In this document: positions 1-8,026 of the stretch, one piece after another
Layout of the letters: every line of letters begins with the position of its first letter
Numbering within the stretch: position 1 is the first letter of the stretch
Source: Patescibacteria group bacterium UBA6489
GTDB taxonomy: Bacteria; Patescibacteriota; Gracilibacteria; BD1-5; UBA6164
DNA: 16,736 nt
Assembly (NCBI GenBank): GCA_002435385.1
Contig: DJMN01000058.1
Location: 4,757-21,492 of the forward strand
Reading direction: 5' to 3'
Made by a program: the position numbers and the translations under genes
Notes under the pieces: model-generated
Seen by the model: only the letters and a program-made list of their open reading frames with translations
Database searches by the model: none
What the model was told of the DNA's origin: nothing

Positions 1-100
1 TCTGATTTCTTTTGTTTCTTACTCCCCCTATTCATTACTCGTTTCCACCTCAATTCAATTAAGGTAGATTAATAGAAGCTTGGAATTTATATTAGAACCT

Positions 101-120
101 ATCCCTCTATTTAGAGAGAT
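101..120 (-). terminator. possible weak terminator hairpin after the MBL-like gene
   Basis: An imperfect inverted repeat with one mismatch lies 12 bases beyond the stop codon of the minus-strand gene that ends at 133. It has 8-base arms around a short A/T loop. No clear U-run follows it on the minus strand, so its role as an intrinsic terminator is doubtful. The remaining bases 1-100 show no gene I can support. Confidence 0.2.
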
Positions 121-132
121 GAATAGATAAAA

Positions 133-612
133 TTATCCCTCAATTTTCAATCCCAAATTAACAAATTCAGTATTATTTAAATCAAACTCTCATTGAACTT
201 TATAAATATCTAACTCCTCTTTGTGTTGTCAAAGAGCATTTAAAAATAAATCCTTTCACTCTCAATATGGAATAACAACTTTTGCTTCAATATTTTCAAA
301 AACTTTTACAGACTCTTTTGATCAAACAATTATAAGTACATCAATATCACCAAAAAATGACAAAATCTCTTCCTTTATCTCAAAAGAATCAGCAGTTACA
401 ATAGCAATACGCTTAGAACCAATTATAAAATTATAAAATAATTCACCATCATACTCTTTAACCTCAAGCAATATACCCGCTTTTTCATATTCACCAGGAT
501 GAGAAACCACATAGTCATTTATACGAACTTTACCAGAATCATATGAAAAAACAATTCTTTTATCTGCATCAGAATGAATAATTAAATGATTACCCTCATA
601 AAAAATTTCCAT
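133..612 (-). CDS. degenerate metallo-beta-lactamase-fold protein lacking metal ligands
   Basis: With TGA as Gly this reads as 159 residues. The order of motifs matches the C-terminal two thirds of the UlaG-like/COG2220 metallo-beta-lactamase family: SHPGEYEKAGI (about 37-47), a middle strand IAIVTAD, GDIDVLIIVG (about 88-97) where the family has GDVDILLIPVGG, and KVVIPYGEG where it has KIVIPMHY. The HxHxDH metal-binding segment that normally precedes the PGEYE motif is absent, and the usual terminal His is replaced by Gly, so hydrolase activity is unlikely. A TTG 30 bases upstream could also start the frame, but it lies inside a perfect inverted repeat and adds residues not expected in the family, so the ATG at 612 is preferred. 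The gene lies downstream of a NUDIX gene on the same strand. Function is unknown; a binding or structural role is inferred. Confidence 0.75.
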
Positions 613-637
613 AACAAAGCACTTAAAAACTAAAATA

Positions 638-660
638 TTCAATACAACTATTGTATTGAA
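638..660. promoter_or_regulatory. perfect 10-bp inverted repeat upstream of MBL-like gene
   Basis: The arms are TTCAATACAA and its exact reverse complement, separated by CTA. The element is centred about 37 bases upstream of the ATG at 612. It could be an operator for the minus-strand gene or a 5'-leader hairpin. No long U-run follows on either strand, which argues against a standard terminator. The regulatory role is inferred from symmetry and position only. Confidence 0.4.
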
Positions 661-758
661 TTAACCTAAAAATCAAATTTTTAGATTCAATCAAATAAAA
701 ACAATGCTTTTCAGCTTTTAGACAAAGTTTTTTTATCTCTTTTGAACCTTCATTTATT

Positions 759-797
759 CCCCCTCTCCTGCAGGAGAGGGGGTTAGGGGGTGAGGTT
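759..797 (+). repeat. GC-rich palindromic element, copy A (intergenic)
   Basis: This 39-bp GC-rich block stands out in AT-rich surroundings. It consists of a 24-bp perfect palindrome (arm CCCCCTCTCC, centre TGCA) followed by the 15-base tail TTAGGGGGTGAGGTT. It begins 8 bases past the stop of the NUDIX gene, in the opposite orientation to that gene. The identical 39 bases occur in reverse at 13152-13190 inside mnmA. The sequence beside it has no U-run, so it does not look like a simple terminator. A dispersed, possibly mobile repeat is the better reading. Confidence 0.85.
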
Positions 798-805
798 ATT
801 TTTCG

Positions 806-1258
806 CTATATAAAATAAGGCTTATTCTTAGCAATAATTGAGATAATATCAGGTCTAAGCTTTAACTTATCCAAATTACTTATATCTGCCCATTTATAAT
901 CAACAAATCTCTCCTCCTCTCTAACACTTGGATATTCTCATCAAGTATACTTAACCAAAAACAAATAAACATCCTTATTAACTATAGGATTTTCCTTTAA
1001 ATATCAAGCTGTAAAAGTATAACTAATTTTCGTAATAAATTTTATAATCTCTAAATACTCAGAAGATAAGCCAGTTTCCTCACTTATTTCCCTAATTGCT
1101 GTATCCTTAGCAACTTCACCATCTTCTATCTTTCATTTAGGAAGAACAAATTCCTCTTTATTTTTTGAGTTTATCCATTTGAGTAATAGTATCTCTATCT
1201 TATCTCCTTTTCTACGATATACGATACCTCAAGAACTCTTTTCATATTTTTTTACCAT
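806..1258 (-). CDS. NUDIX hydrolase (MutT-like)
   Basis: This 150-residue protein is a single NUDIX domain, the usual size for MutT/Ap4A-type pyrophosphohydrolases. The NUDIX box GX5EX7REUXEEXGU is complete at about residues 42-64, GKIEDGEVAKD followed by TAIREISEETGL, with its first Gly encoded by TGA. The family cleaves nucleoside diphosphates linked to another moiety, using divalent metal bound by the REXXEE glutamates. Examples are damaged NTPs, Ap4A and NDP-sugars; the substrate cannot be read from the sequence. The N-terminal SSGGIVYR strand is typical. AGGA lies about 19 bases before the ATG, too far to be a convincing ribosome site. It is followed by the palindromic element and the MBL-like gene on the same strand. 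Confidence 0.9.
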
Positions 1259-1572
1259 AATTATATATATTTTTCCTATTAAAATTTCTATAAATAGGTT
1301 AATCCTTTTATAAAGAAAAACTAACCTAATTCCAGATATTACTAGTAATTGATTAATTTTAAATTTGACAAAAACAACCTATAGTTTCACAAGTAAAATC
1401 AAATCCTTAAAGAAATTTTAATATATTAAAATTAACTTAAACATTATTTTAAATAAAAAGAGAAATAAATCAAATGTTTATAATTGCATTAGAAAAAATA
1501 ATGTGATAAAATTTATTTATAAAGCTAAATATAGCTTATAAAAAACAAAAATAAAAAATAAAACCAAAAAAA
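1259..1572. other. divergent intergenic region between NUDIX and sortase genes
   Basis: This is 314 bases of very AT-rich DNA between divergent genes. It holds a plausible plus-strand promoter at 1484-1512, an isolated TTGACA at 1365 without a good -10 box at the right distance, and a small 6-bp hairpin at 1522-1537. No RNA gene or supportable ORF was seen. Confidence 0.5.
1484..1512 (+). promoter_or_regulatory. candidate sigma-70 promoter for the sortase gene
   Basis: TTGCAT at 1484-1489 and TAAAAT at 1507-1512 are separated by 17 bases. The -10 box is preceded by TG plus one base, giving an extended -10. It lies about 60 bases upstream of the sortase ATG. In such AT-rich DNA a chance match is possible. 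Confidence 0.4.
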
Positions 1573-2526
1573 ATGGAAAACGATACAATACAAAGTAATG
1601 ATTTATTAGAAGAAATTATTATATTAGAAGAAATTTCTACAGAAAATAAAAAAGAAACAAAAACAAGTTTTTTGAAAAAGTTTGAAAAGTTAAAAAAATT
1701 GAAACCTATATTAAATAATATACTATTCATTATAAAATATAGTATAACATCTATCTTTATATTTTTTGTATTATTACTAACAACAAACTACAGTGCATAT
1801 TTAAACATAGCAAAATGATATTTATATGAAGATGAACTTGAAATAGAAGCACAATCTATGGTAACATCAGTAGAAGCATGAAGTAATGTTGAAGAGAAAA
1901 AAGAAGAAAAAGAGGAAATTGAAAAAGAAGAAAAACAAGATAAAAAAACTCAAGCTTTTAAAGAAGAAGAAATAAAAGAAGAAAATGATCAAAGAGTTTT
2001 TCACTCAATAAACAAGTTAATAGCAAAATCAAATGAAAATAATATAAATCTAAACATTGATATAACTCCTTATGAAAATAGAGTAATAATTCCAAAAATT
2101 TGAAAGAATATCCCCCTAATAGAAGTAGAAAACAGAGAAGTAAACGGATTAAAAGAACTAAATAATATTTTTATGAAAGAACTATCAAATGGTATAATCA
2201 GATACCCAAGTAGTTGAATTCCTGGAGAAAAATGAAACTCATTTATTTTCTGACACTCATCTAATTTTCCTTGGATAAAATGAGAATATAATGATGTATT
2301 TGCTCTACTAGACAAAGTAGAACTTAACGATGAAGTAATCGTATATTATGATCAAAAAAAATTTAAATATAAAATAAGAGAGAAAAAAGTAGTAAAGCCA
2401 TCGAATGTACAAGTTTTAAAAGATACTGAAGACAAATCAGAAATAACAATTATGACCTGTTGGCCTGTTTGAACAACTCTAAATAGACTAATTGTTGTTT
2501 GAGATTTAGTAGAAGAAGAAAAATAA
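1573..2526 (+). CDS. membrane-anchored sortase transpeptidase
   Basis: A 317-residue protein with a charged cytoplasmic N-terminus, one membrane segment at about 48-72, an acidic Glu/Lys-rich linker at about 100-135 and a C-terminal sortase domain. The catalytic triad is visible: His228 in IFGHSSN, Cys296 in IMTCWP and Arg305 in TTLNR. The spacing and the TLNRLIVVG ending match the class D/E-like sortase fold. Sortases cleave a sorting signal on secreted proteins and transfer them to a cell-surface nucleophile. No LPXTG-type substrate is seen in this window. The reading frame needs TGA as Gly, including the Gly before the catalytic His. A small membrane protein follows after 23 bases, probably in the same operon. 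The A-rich leader before the ATG has no Shine-Dalgarno sequence. Confidence 0.9.
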
Positions 2527-2549
2527 TTTTAAAAATTATAAAAAATATC

Positions 2550-2837
2550 ATGAATTGATTTGAATATAGATATAAAACCCTAGAAGATGTTATAAAAAGC
2601 TCTACTATTATTGTAGACTTACAATTTACTGAACAAATATTATTATTAGTTGTAATCATAGCCACAATACTAACTATTAACTACTTAATTCCCTTCTTTA
2701 TACTAGCTTGAGATTATAAAAAAGAGCTAAAAGAAAAAAGAAAAAAGAAACAATTACTAAAACAAATAATATTACAAAAAGAAATTGAAAATGAGATTGA
2801 AAACGAAATAAAAGAGGAAGAAAGTAAAATAATATAA
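2550..2837 (+). CDS. small single-pass membrane protein with charged C-terminal tail
   Basis: A 95-residue ORF under code 25, not recognised as a known family. A hydrophobic helix at about 28-53 is followed by a highly charged segment (about 55-95) rich in Lys and Glu that should form a helix or coiled coil, positive first and then acidic. It begins 23 bases after the sortase stop on the same strand, so it may be co-transcribed and could be a sortase partner. That role is inferred from position only. Confidence 0.65.
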
Positions 2838-2844
2838 AAATACT

Positions 2845-2872
2845 TTGAAAAAAACAATTTATTAGTTATATT
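2845..2872 (+). promoter_or_regulatory. candidate promoter for the response regulator
   Basis: TTGAAA at 2845-2850 and TATATT at 2867-2872 are separated by 16 bases. They lie in the 71-base gap between the small membrane protein and the receiver gene, about 36 bases from its ATG. Each box matches the consensus at five of six positions. The receiver may therefore have its own promoter as well as readthrough from the sortase genes. Confidence 0.35.
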
Positions 2873-2908
2873 TATACAGGTCTTTAACTCATTAATAATA
2901 ACAAAACT

Positions 2909-3304
2909 ATGAAAAAAAAAGTATTAATAATTGAAGACAATCTAGATTTACAAGAAATTTATAAAATAAATTTTGAACTAGAATGATTTACTGTAGATTT
3001 AGCAGAGGAATGATTAAAGTGAATTATAAAATTACTAGAAAATAAACCTGATATAATTTTACTTGATATCATGATGCCTAATACAGACTGATTTGAGGTT
3101 TTAAAAATCATAAAAAAACAATCATCTATCAGAATTCCTATAATTGTTTGTAGCAATTTATCATCTGAAGAAGACAAGGAAAAAGCCTTGTCTTTAGGTG
3201 CAGTCTCTTACATAAGAAAAGCTGATTATGAATGAGATGAGATAGTTCAGAAAACAATAGATGTATTAAAAAATTTTAAATTCTGAAAAAAGCGAAAAAA
3301 TTAA
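2909..3304 (+). CDS. stand-alone response regulator (receiver domain only)
   Basis: A 131-residue CheY-like receiver with no output domain. The acidic pocket is Glu9-Asp10, the phospho-acceptor is Asp53 in ILLDIMMPNTDGF, the switch residue is Ser82 and the conserved Lys is Lys104 in YIRKAD. The Gly of the PNTDGF motif is encoded by TGA. Without a DNA-binding domain it presumably signals by protein contact. It faces a histidine kinase gene 14 bases away across a shared terminator, which makes that kinase the obvious partner, though this is inferred. The gene ends inside the terminator hairpin, so its last residues (KKRKN) are encoded by the hairpin arm. Confidence 0.93.
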
Positions 3305-3319
3305 TTTTTTCGCTTTTTT
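3286..3319. terminator. bidirectional intrinsic terminator between receiver and kinase genes
   Basis: An A-rich arm containing AGCG pairs with a T-rich arm containing CGCT around a TTAA loop, giving a 15-bp stem with a U-run on either strand. It overlaps the last codons of the receiver gene and touches the stop codon of the convergent kinase gene. Confidence 0.8.
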
Positions 3320-4671
3320 TAATTAAAATTACTTCATTTTTTATAAGGTAAAATAAATGAGAAAATACTTCATTCATTTATAACACTATCAACGAAAATA
3401 CTTCCGCCCATTTCTTCAACAATTTGCTTACATAGAGATAGTCACAATCATGTTCATTTCTCTCATTTATTTAAATAAGATCCAATTTGAGAGAACTTTT
3501 TAAACAACTTATTCATATTTCTTTTCGCTATTCAAACTCAATTATCTTTGACGAAAAATTTGATAAAATTATCATCCTTATTCAATCCAACCTTTACCTT
3601 TCACCCCTCATTTGTAAACTTATATGCATTTGATAACAAATTCATTAAAACCTGTTTTATTTTTCATTCATCAGAAACAGAAATTAAATCAGAAAATAAA
3701 TCAATTTCTAAAGATATTCCTTTTTGTTCAAATAGTCATTTCATATCATCAACACAATTTTCAACTAGTTTAGTAATATTTACTATATCATAAGAAAATT
3801 CCATCTTTCATGCTTCAAGTTTATTTATATCAAGCATATCGTTTACCATATCAATTAGTCTAACGGTATTCATAAAAATTTTTTCTAAATATTCTTTTTG
3901 ATTATCTGTTATATCTCACAATTTTCCTTTTATAAACAGAGATACATATCATCTAATAACAGTCATAGGTGTCCTAAGCTCATGTGAAGCAATTGACAAA
4001 AATTCATTCTTCAAATTTTCAAGCCTTTTTTCTTCAGTTATATCTTTAAATACAATAATACAAGCAGTCCCTTTGGATGTAAATTTCTTCAAAGGTTTTA
4101 CGAAGAAAAAAATTGGCATTTCACGATTTTCAAGCTTTAAATAAACTCATCTAGAACTAGAATACTCTCTCATTGACCTAATAGTTCTCATAACAAAATC
4201 ATCCAATTTCCTTCACTTCTCATCAACGAATCTTATTATATCCCTATAATCCTTATGTAAAAGATATGTTTTAGAATACCCTGTTATCTTAGACGCTGAA
4301 GAATTCGATATGATTATCTTTCAATCATTATCTATAACAATAATTCATTCTAAAAGATTATTAACTATCAACTCAAGATTTTTCTTTCATTCTTCTAATC
4401 TCTCATTTATTTGTATATTTTTTTCCAATACTTCTGAAAGCTGCTCTGTTTTTATTTTTAGTTCTTCATTTTTTTCGTTTAATTCTTCAGTACTAACATC
4501 AAGTGCATTGTTACAAAACAATAACCTTTCCTTATCATACTCATACTCATCATTAACAGCCATTAAAAAATCCCTAAATTTTTCATAGTCCTCATCTCTT
4601 AAAAAACTTAGGTATTTTTCAACTTGTTTACCTAAAAGTTTAGATTTAGTTTCATTTTTCGGTAAATTCAT
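3319..4671 (-). CDS. soluble PAS-domain sensor histidine kinase
   Basis: A 450-residue kinase with no membrane segment. Its order is an N-terminal helical region, a coiled coil (about 60-95), a PAS domain (about 96-215, with VIDNDGKI and SASKITGY), a HisKA dimerisation domain with phospho-acceptor His230 in ASHELRTPM, and a HATPase_c domain. ATP-binding boxes are intact: N-box LMNLLSNAYKFT (Asn348), D-box DNGVGIA (376-382), F-box LFKKFSQ and G-box GTGLGLSL. Several box glycines are TGA codons. The ATG is 5 bases after the stop of the FIST gene, so the two are translationally linked; GAAGAG about 7 bases upstream is the nearest thing to a ribosome-binding site in this window. The input probably comes from FIST or the PAS domain and the output goes to the convergent receiver; both are inferences. 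Confidence 0.93.
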
Positions 4672-4676
4672 AAAAT

Positions 4677-5846
4677 TTACTCTTCAGATAATAAAATTAC
4701 AGTCATTGTCTGATTATGTAAAAAATAGCTTGAGTTATCTCTTTTGCAAGACTTTTTTCAAATTTCTCAATAAGAATAGAATCAAATCATCTTACAATCT
4801 TTTCAGACCACATCAGATACTGCTTCTAATTCTTCTTCTATCCTTTGCTTCAAAACAAGTTTTCTTGATGTACAACTTATAAGTAAAGCAAACTGAGGAT
4901 TAGGATTTGATTTAAGAGCATATTCAGCTGAATTTTTAGCTCATTCTATCAAATCATCATAATTAGATTTCATAAAATAGGCATAATATCACTGTGGAAC
5001 ATCTCAAGCAAATGTTATACTTTTATCTACTTCATTCATTGTTAGTAAAGTCCTTATTCTTGCATCTTCCTCTTTATCTTCCTTAGAAAAAATCCCTATA
5101 GGAATAGGATAAAACACTCATGATCTATCTCATAAATATCTCTTATAAACATCTGCTGCTGGTTCTCAATCTAACTCATACAAGATATTTCATTCTGATT
5201 TAGTTATTGTTCTTTTCATTCAAAATTTAGTCCATCATGACAAAGAACAATCTCAAATCTTTACTGAAGGAGTATTACCTCAAACCTTAACCTTATTGCC
5301 ATACAGTCAAATCATAACTATATTATTCTTCTCAATTGAGAAAGAATTAAGTCAAACATATGTGTTTTGAAAACTCAAATTATCTCAAGCTAATCATCCT
5401 GTTACTCAAACATCCTTAGAAAAAACCTTTTTCATTCAAAAAATTGATTCTCTGGCACTAACTGATAAACCATCTGAAAACATTAAAACATGTTTTAAAT
5501 CTTCTCAATTTAATTGCTGTGCTAACTCTTGTGCGACTTTTGAGCTATCCTCTCTTTTAGAAACTTCTCATGAAATAACTTTAATAGGAGTATTTTCAAA
5601 ATTAAGTGCTACGATAGAGATAGTTTCACTAAGAACACTAGTATCATATATTTCTGAATAGGATGAAACGAATACAATATCAGCATTAGGATAGAATCAC
5701 CTTAATACTTTATATAAATCAAAATCTGTCATCAACACTGGAGAAAGATAAAACCAAGAGAAAAAAACTATAACAAGTTGTGAATCTTTATTAACATCTC
5801 TAGAAGACCATTCCCCTTCCTTATACAATCTCTGCTCAACTTTCAT
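4677..5846 (-). CDS. FIST-domain sensory protein (FIST_N + FIST_C)
   Basis: A 389-residue soluble protein covering a complete FIST module. FIST_N occupies about 20-215, including GGLAGD at 150-155. FIST_C occupies about 220-385, with ELDGEPAADVYKRYLG at 224-239, ISC at 323-325, GFYSYGEIG at 355-363 and the typical HNQTMTV near the end. FIST domains are proposed small-ligand sensors, possibly for amino acids, that occur next to or fused with signalling enzymes. Here the gene ends 5 bases before the histidine kinase gene. This matches the familiar FIST-kinase pairing and suggests FIST is its sensor subunit. The frame contains many TGA glycines. The ATG has an AT-rich leader with no Shine-Dalgarno sequence. 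The ligand cannot be inferred. Confidence 0.9.
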
Positions 5847-5977
5847 ATTTAATAAATAATTATGCATTAAAATATACTACATAAATCTTATCATACTATT
5901 AAAAATATTACAAATAATCAAAAACAAAAAAAAATTGTATATTATAATACTTTTAAAATTTTTTACAACATTTTTTA

Positions 5978-6005
5978 TTGACAACAATTTACTTTTTACT
6001 ATCAT
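5978..6005 (+). promoter_or_regulatory. candidate promoter for the SDR gene
   Basis: A perfect TTGACA (5978-5983) and TATCAT (6000-6005) are separated by 16 bases. The implied transcript would have a leader of about 170 bases before the dehydrogenase ATG and would include the short ORF at 6059. Confidence 0.4.
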
Positions 6006-6058
6006 AATAAAAATCTTGCGTATTATATTTATTTGTTTTTAATTTGTTAACAACAAAA

Positions 6059-6133
6059 ATGGTAAGAGAATTTAAATTAAAAAATATTATTCCTTCTATA
6101 CTTGAAAAAATAATAACAGTAGTCGTCAAGTAA
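6059..6133 (+). CDS. possible 24-residue leader or small ORF
   Basis: An ATG preceded by CAACAAAA, like other starts in this window, opens a 24-codon frame (MVREFKLKNIIPS...) ending in TAA 54 bases before the dehydrogenase. It needs no recoded TGA. It could be a leader peptide or small protein, but an ORF this short may arise by chance and no family is recognised. Confidence 0.2.
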   Translation: MVREFKLKNIIPSILEKIITVVVK

Positions 6134-6187
6134 AGATTTGAATATTATTTAATTATTTAAATTATTTTACTCTTAAATACAAAAAAT

Positions 6188-8026
6188 ATGGGGCAAACAA
6201 GGACAAATACACTAACTATAAAAGCAAACTGAGAATCACCAGTCAGAATAGAAATTAATCCAGTAGAAGTAGTTGAACAAGTTACCAGAGAGTTTGTATT
6301 TCAAACTGAACATTTATTAGAAAAAGAAGATTGTGAAAGACTAAGAAATAATACTATCTATCTAACATGAGCAACTAGCTGAATATGAGCAAAAATTGTA
6401 GACTTTTTAATAGAGAATAGTATAGATTTTATCCCTATTTGAAGTAGACAAAAAAATAAACTAGAAGAGATAGTTGAAAGAAAAAAACAAATAAGAAGTA
6501 AACAAGAAACTCCAACTGTTCCCTATAGTCATGGAGATCTTTTTGATAAAGACTCTGAAGCATACAAACATTTCATGGAAGAAGTACCTAAATGAGGTAT
6601 AGCATTTTGTAATGCTGCTATAGATATGGATCCTATACCTACTTATAATCTAGAGATAGATCCTAGAACTTGAGAAAAATGGTGAAATAATATCTCAGAA
6701 GAAGAAAAAAAATACTATTTGAAATACACAGAAGATAGTACAATAGATCCTAGAACCTGAGAAAAGTGGGAAAAAGATATCTCAGAAAAAGAACAAAAAT
6801 CAATACAAAATAAACTTATAATCAAAGATACCATAAATCCTGAGACCTGAAAACCCTGGGAAGAATGAATAAGTGATAAGGAAAAAAAAGAAATCAGAAG
6901 AAACTTGGCACAAAAACAAATAGATTTTTATACAGAACTGTTTGAAAGACTTTTAGAAAGAGAATCTACTGAGCCTCTTACTATAGTATTTACAAATTCT
7001 ATTATATCAAAATTTTATGAACATAGCACTTTTTATTCAGAAAAAAGTCGTTCTGAGTATGGTAGATCAAAAAATGAGATAACAAAATTAATCTGAAAAT
7101 ATAGTGAAAAATTAGAGGAAAAATGAGTTTATATAAAAAATGTATTTTTATGAGTATCTGATACTCCTATGTTTAGAGATAGATGAACGAAAAGTGCAGA
7201 AAATACAGCAAGAATAGTTGAGTGATTAGGTTGTAAACTTGAATTAGGTTGAGATGCTATAGTTGTATGAGAAAAACCTCTTTCAGCAGAAAAAGTAGCT
7301 GAATGCCTACTAAAAATAGCTAATGATAATCCTAAGAAACTTCCAAGAAATATTAACTTATTTTTAAAAAAACATACATATAAAATACTAAATGATGAAA
7401 TAATAAGAGAATATTCTATATCTAAAAACTCAGTAAAAGAAGTTATTATAGAAAATATTATTAGTTGAGAACTAGACTGAGATAATGAAACAGTTAAGAT
7501 AAATAAAAAAACAATTAACTTTTTGAGAGATTTAAGAGAACTTTCTTTATCAAATTATGTAAAAGATAACTCAGAATTTAAGGAAAAACTAAAAAGAATG
7601 ATGAAGGAAATTGTTCAAAGATGAATAGATAATAAGAAAAGAGGATTAGAAGAACTTAGAGATGACAGTTTAGATAAATTTCTTGAATATAATCCTAGAA
7701 TAAAAAGTATGATTTTAGATTTTAAACAAAAATTAAGTGAAATTTTAGGAGATATTACAGAAGTAACAAAAGAAATTGATGAATGAATTGAAACAATAAT
7801 AGACACTTGGATAAATAAAATTGCTCAAAGCAAATGAAGAATAGAGTGAAGAAAGAAATGAAATAGAATCTGTGATAAAGAAAAAACACAAACAATAGAC
7901 TTTAATATAAATTCTATAAAATGAATACTAGAGTCTTTATGAATAGATTCAGAAAATCCTTCTTGAGAAATGTCTATGAATGAATTTATACAATTAGCAT
8001 TAAGGATAAAAGAAAATTATCCTTAG
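6188..8026 (+). CDS. short-chain dehydrogenase with triplicated insert and helical tail
   Basis: A 612-residue protein, more than twice the usual SDR size of about 250. After an N-terminal extension of about 55 residues comes the Rossmann signature TGATSGIG (60-67). It is followed by HGDLFD (115-120), FCNAAI (140-145, the NNAG equivalent), Ser271 in FTNSII and the catalytic pair Tyr291/Lys295 in YGRSK. The Ser-Tyr-Lys set is intact, so NAD(P)-dependent oxidoreductase activity is plausible. Between FCNAAI and the catalytic Ser lies an insert of three tandem repeats (157-244). The region from about 390 to 612 is Lys/Glu-rich and helical, with no recognised domain. The frame relies on many TGA glycines, including two in TGATSGIG. 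It ends overlapping the stop codon of the convergent hydrolase gene by four bases. Substrate unknown. Confidence 0.85.
6656..6919 (+). repeat. three in-frame 29-30 codon repeats inside the SDR gene
   Basis: The units are about 6656-6742, 6743-6832 and 6833-6919. Each encodes I-(D/N)-P-(R/E)-T-G-(E/K)-(K/P)-W, then three residues, then I-S-(E/D)-x-E-(K/Q)-K and a basic/acidic helix. The first two units are also close in DNA, sharing ATAGATCCTAGAAC. The repeats occupy the part of the SDR fold that normally holds the helix after strand 4, so they probably form a protruding module. I do not recognise the repeat family. Confidence 0.8.

Larger units (their letters stand above)
5847..6187. other. 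divergent intergenic region between FIST and SDR genes
   Basis: These 341 bases of very AT-rich DNA hold a good plus-strand promoter candidate (5978-6005) and a possible 24-codon ORF (6059-6133), both upstream of the large dehydrogenase. A promoter for the leftward FIST-kinase operon must also lie here but I could not single one out. No RNA gene was recognised. Confidence 0.5.

Noticed and set aside
666..684. 7-bp hairpin (CTAAAAA arm) near 675
   Set aside because: It is A/T-only apart from one pair and has no U-run in a useful position, so it is probably chance in AT-rich DNA.
759..797. intrinsic terminator of the NUDIX gene
   Set aside because: The hairpin is strong but no U-run follows on the minus strand, and the identical sequence occurs inside a coding region, so a dispersed repeat explains it better.
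1365..1370. TTGACA -35 box in the NUDIX-sortase intergenic region
   Set aside because: No acceptable -10 hexamer lies 15-19 bases downstream, and a better promoter is closer to the sortase gene.
4310..4588. 92-codon plus-strand ORF
   Set aside because: It is the antisense shadow of the histidine kinase coiled-coil and PAS region and is Ser/Phe-rich without domain features.
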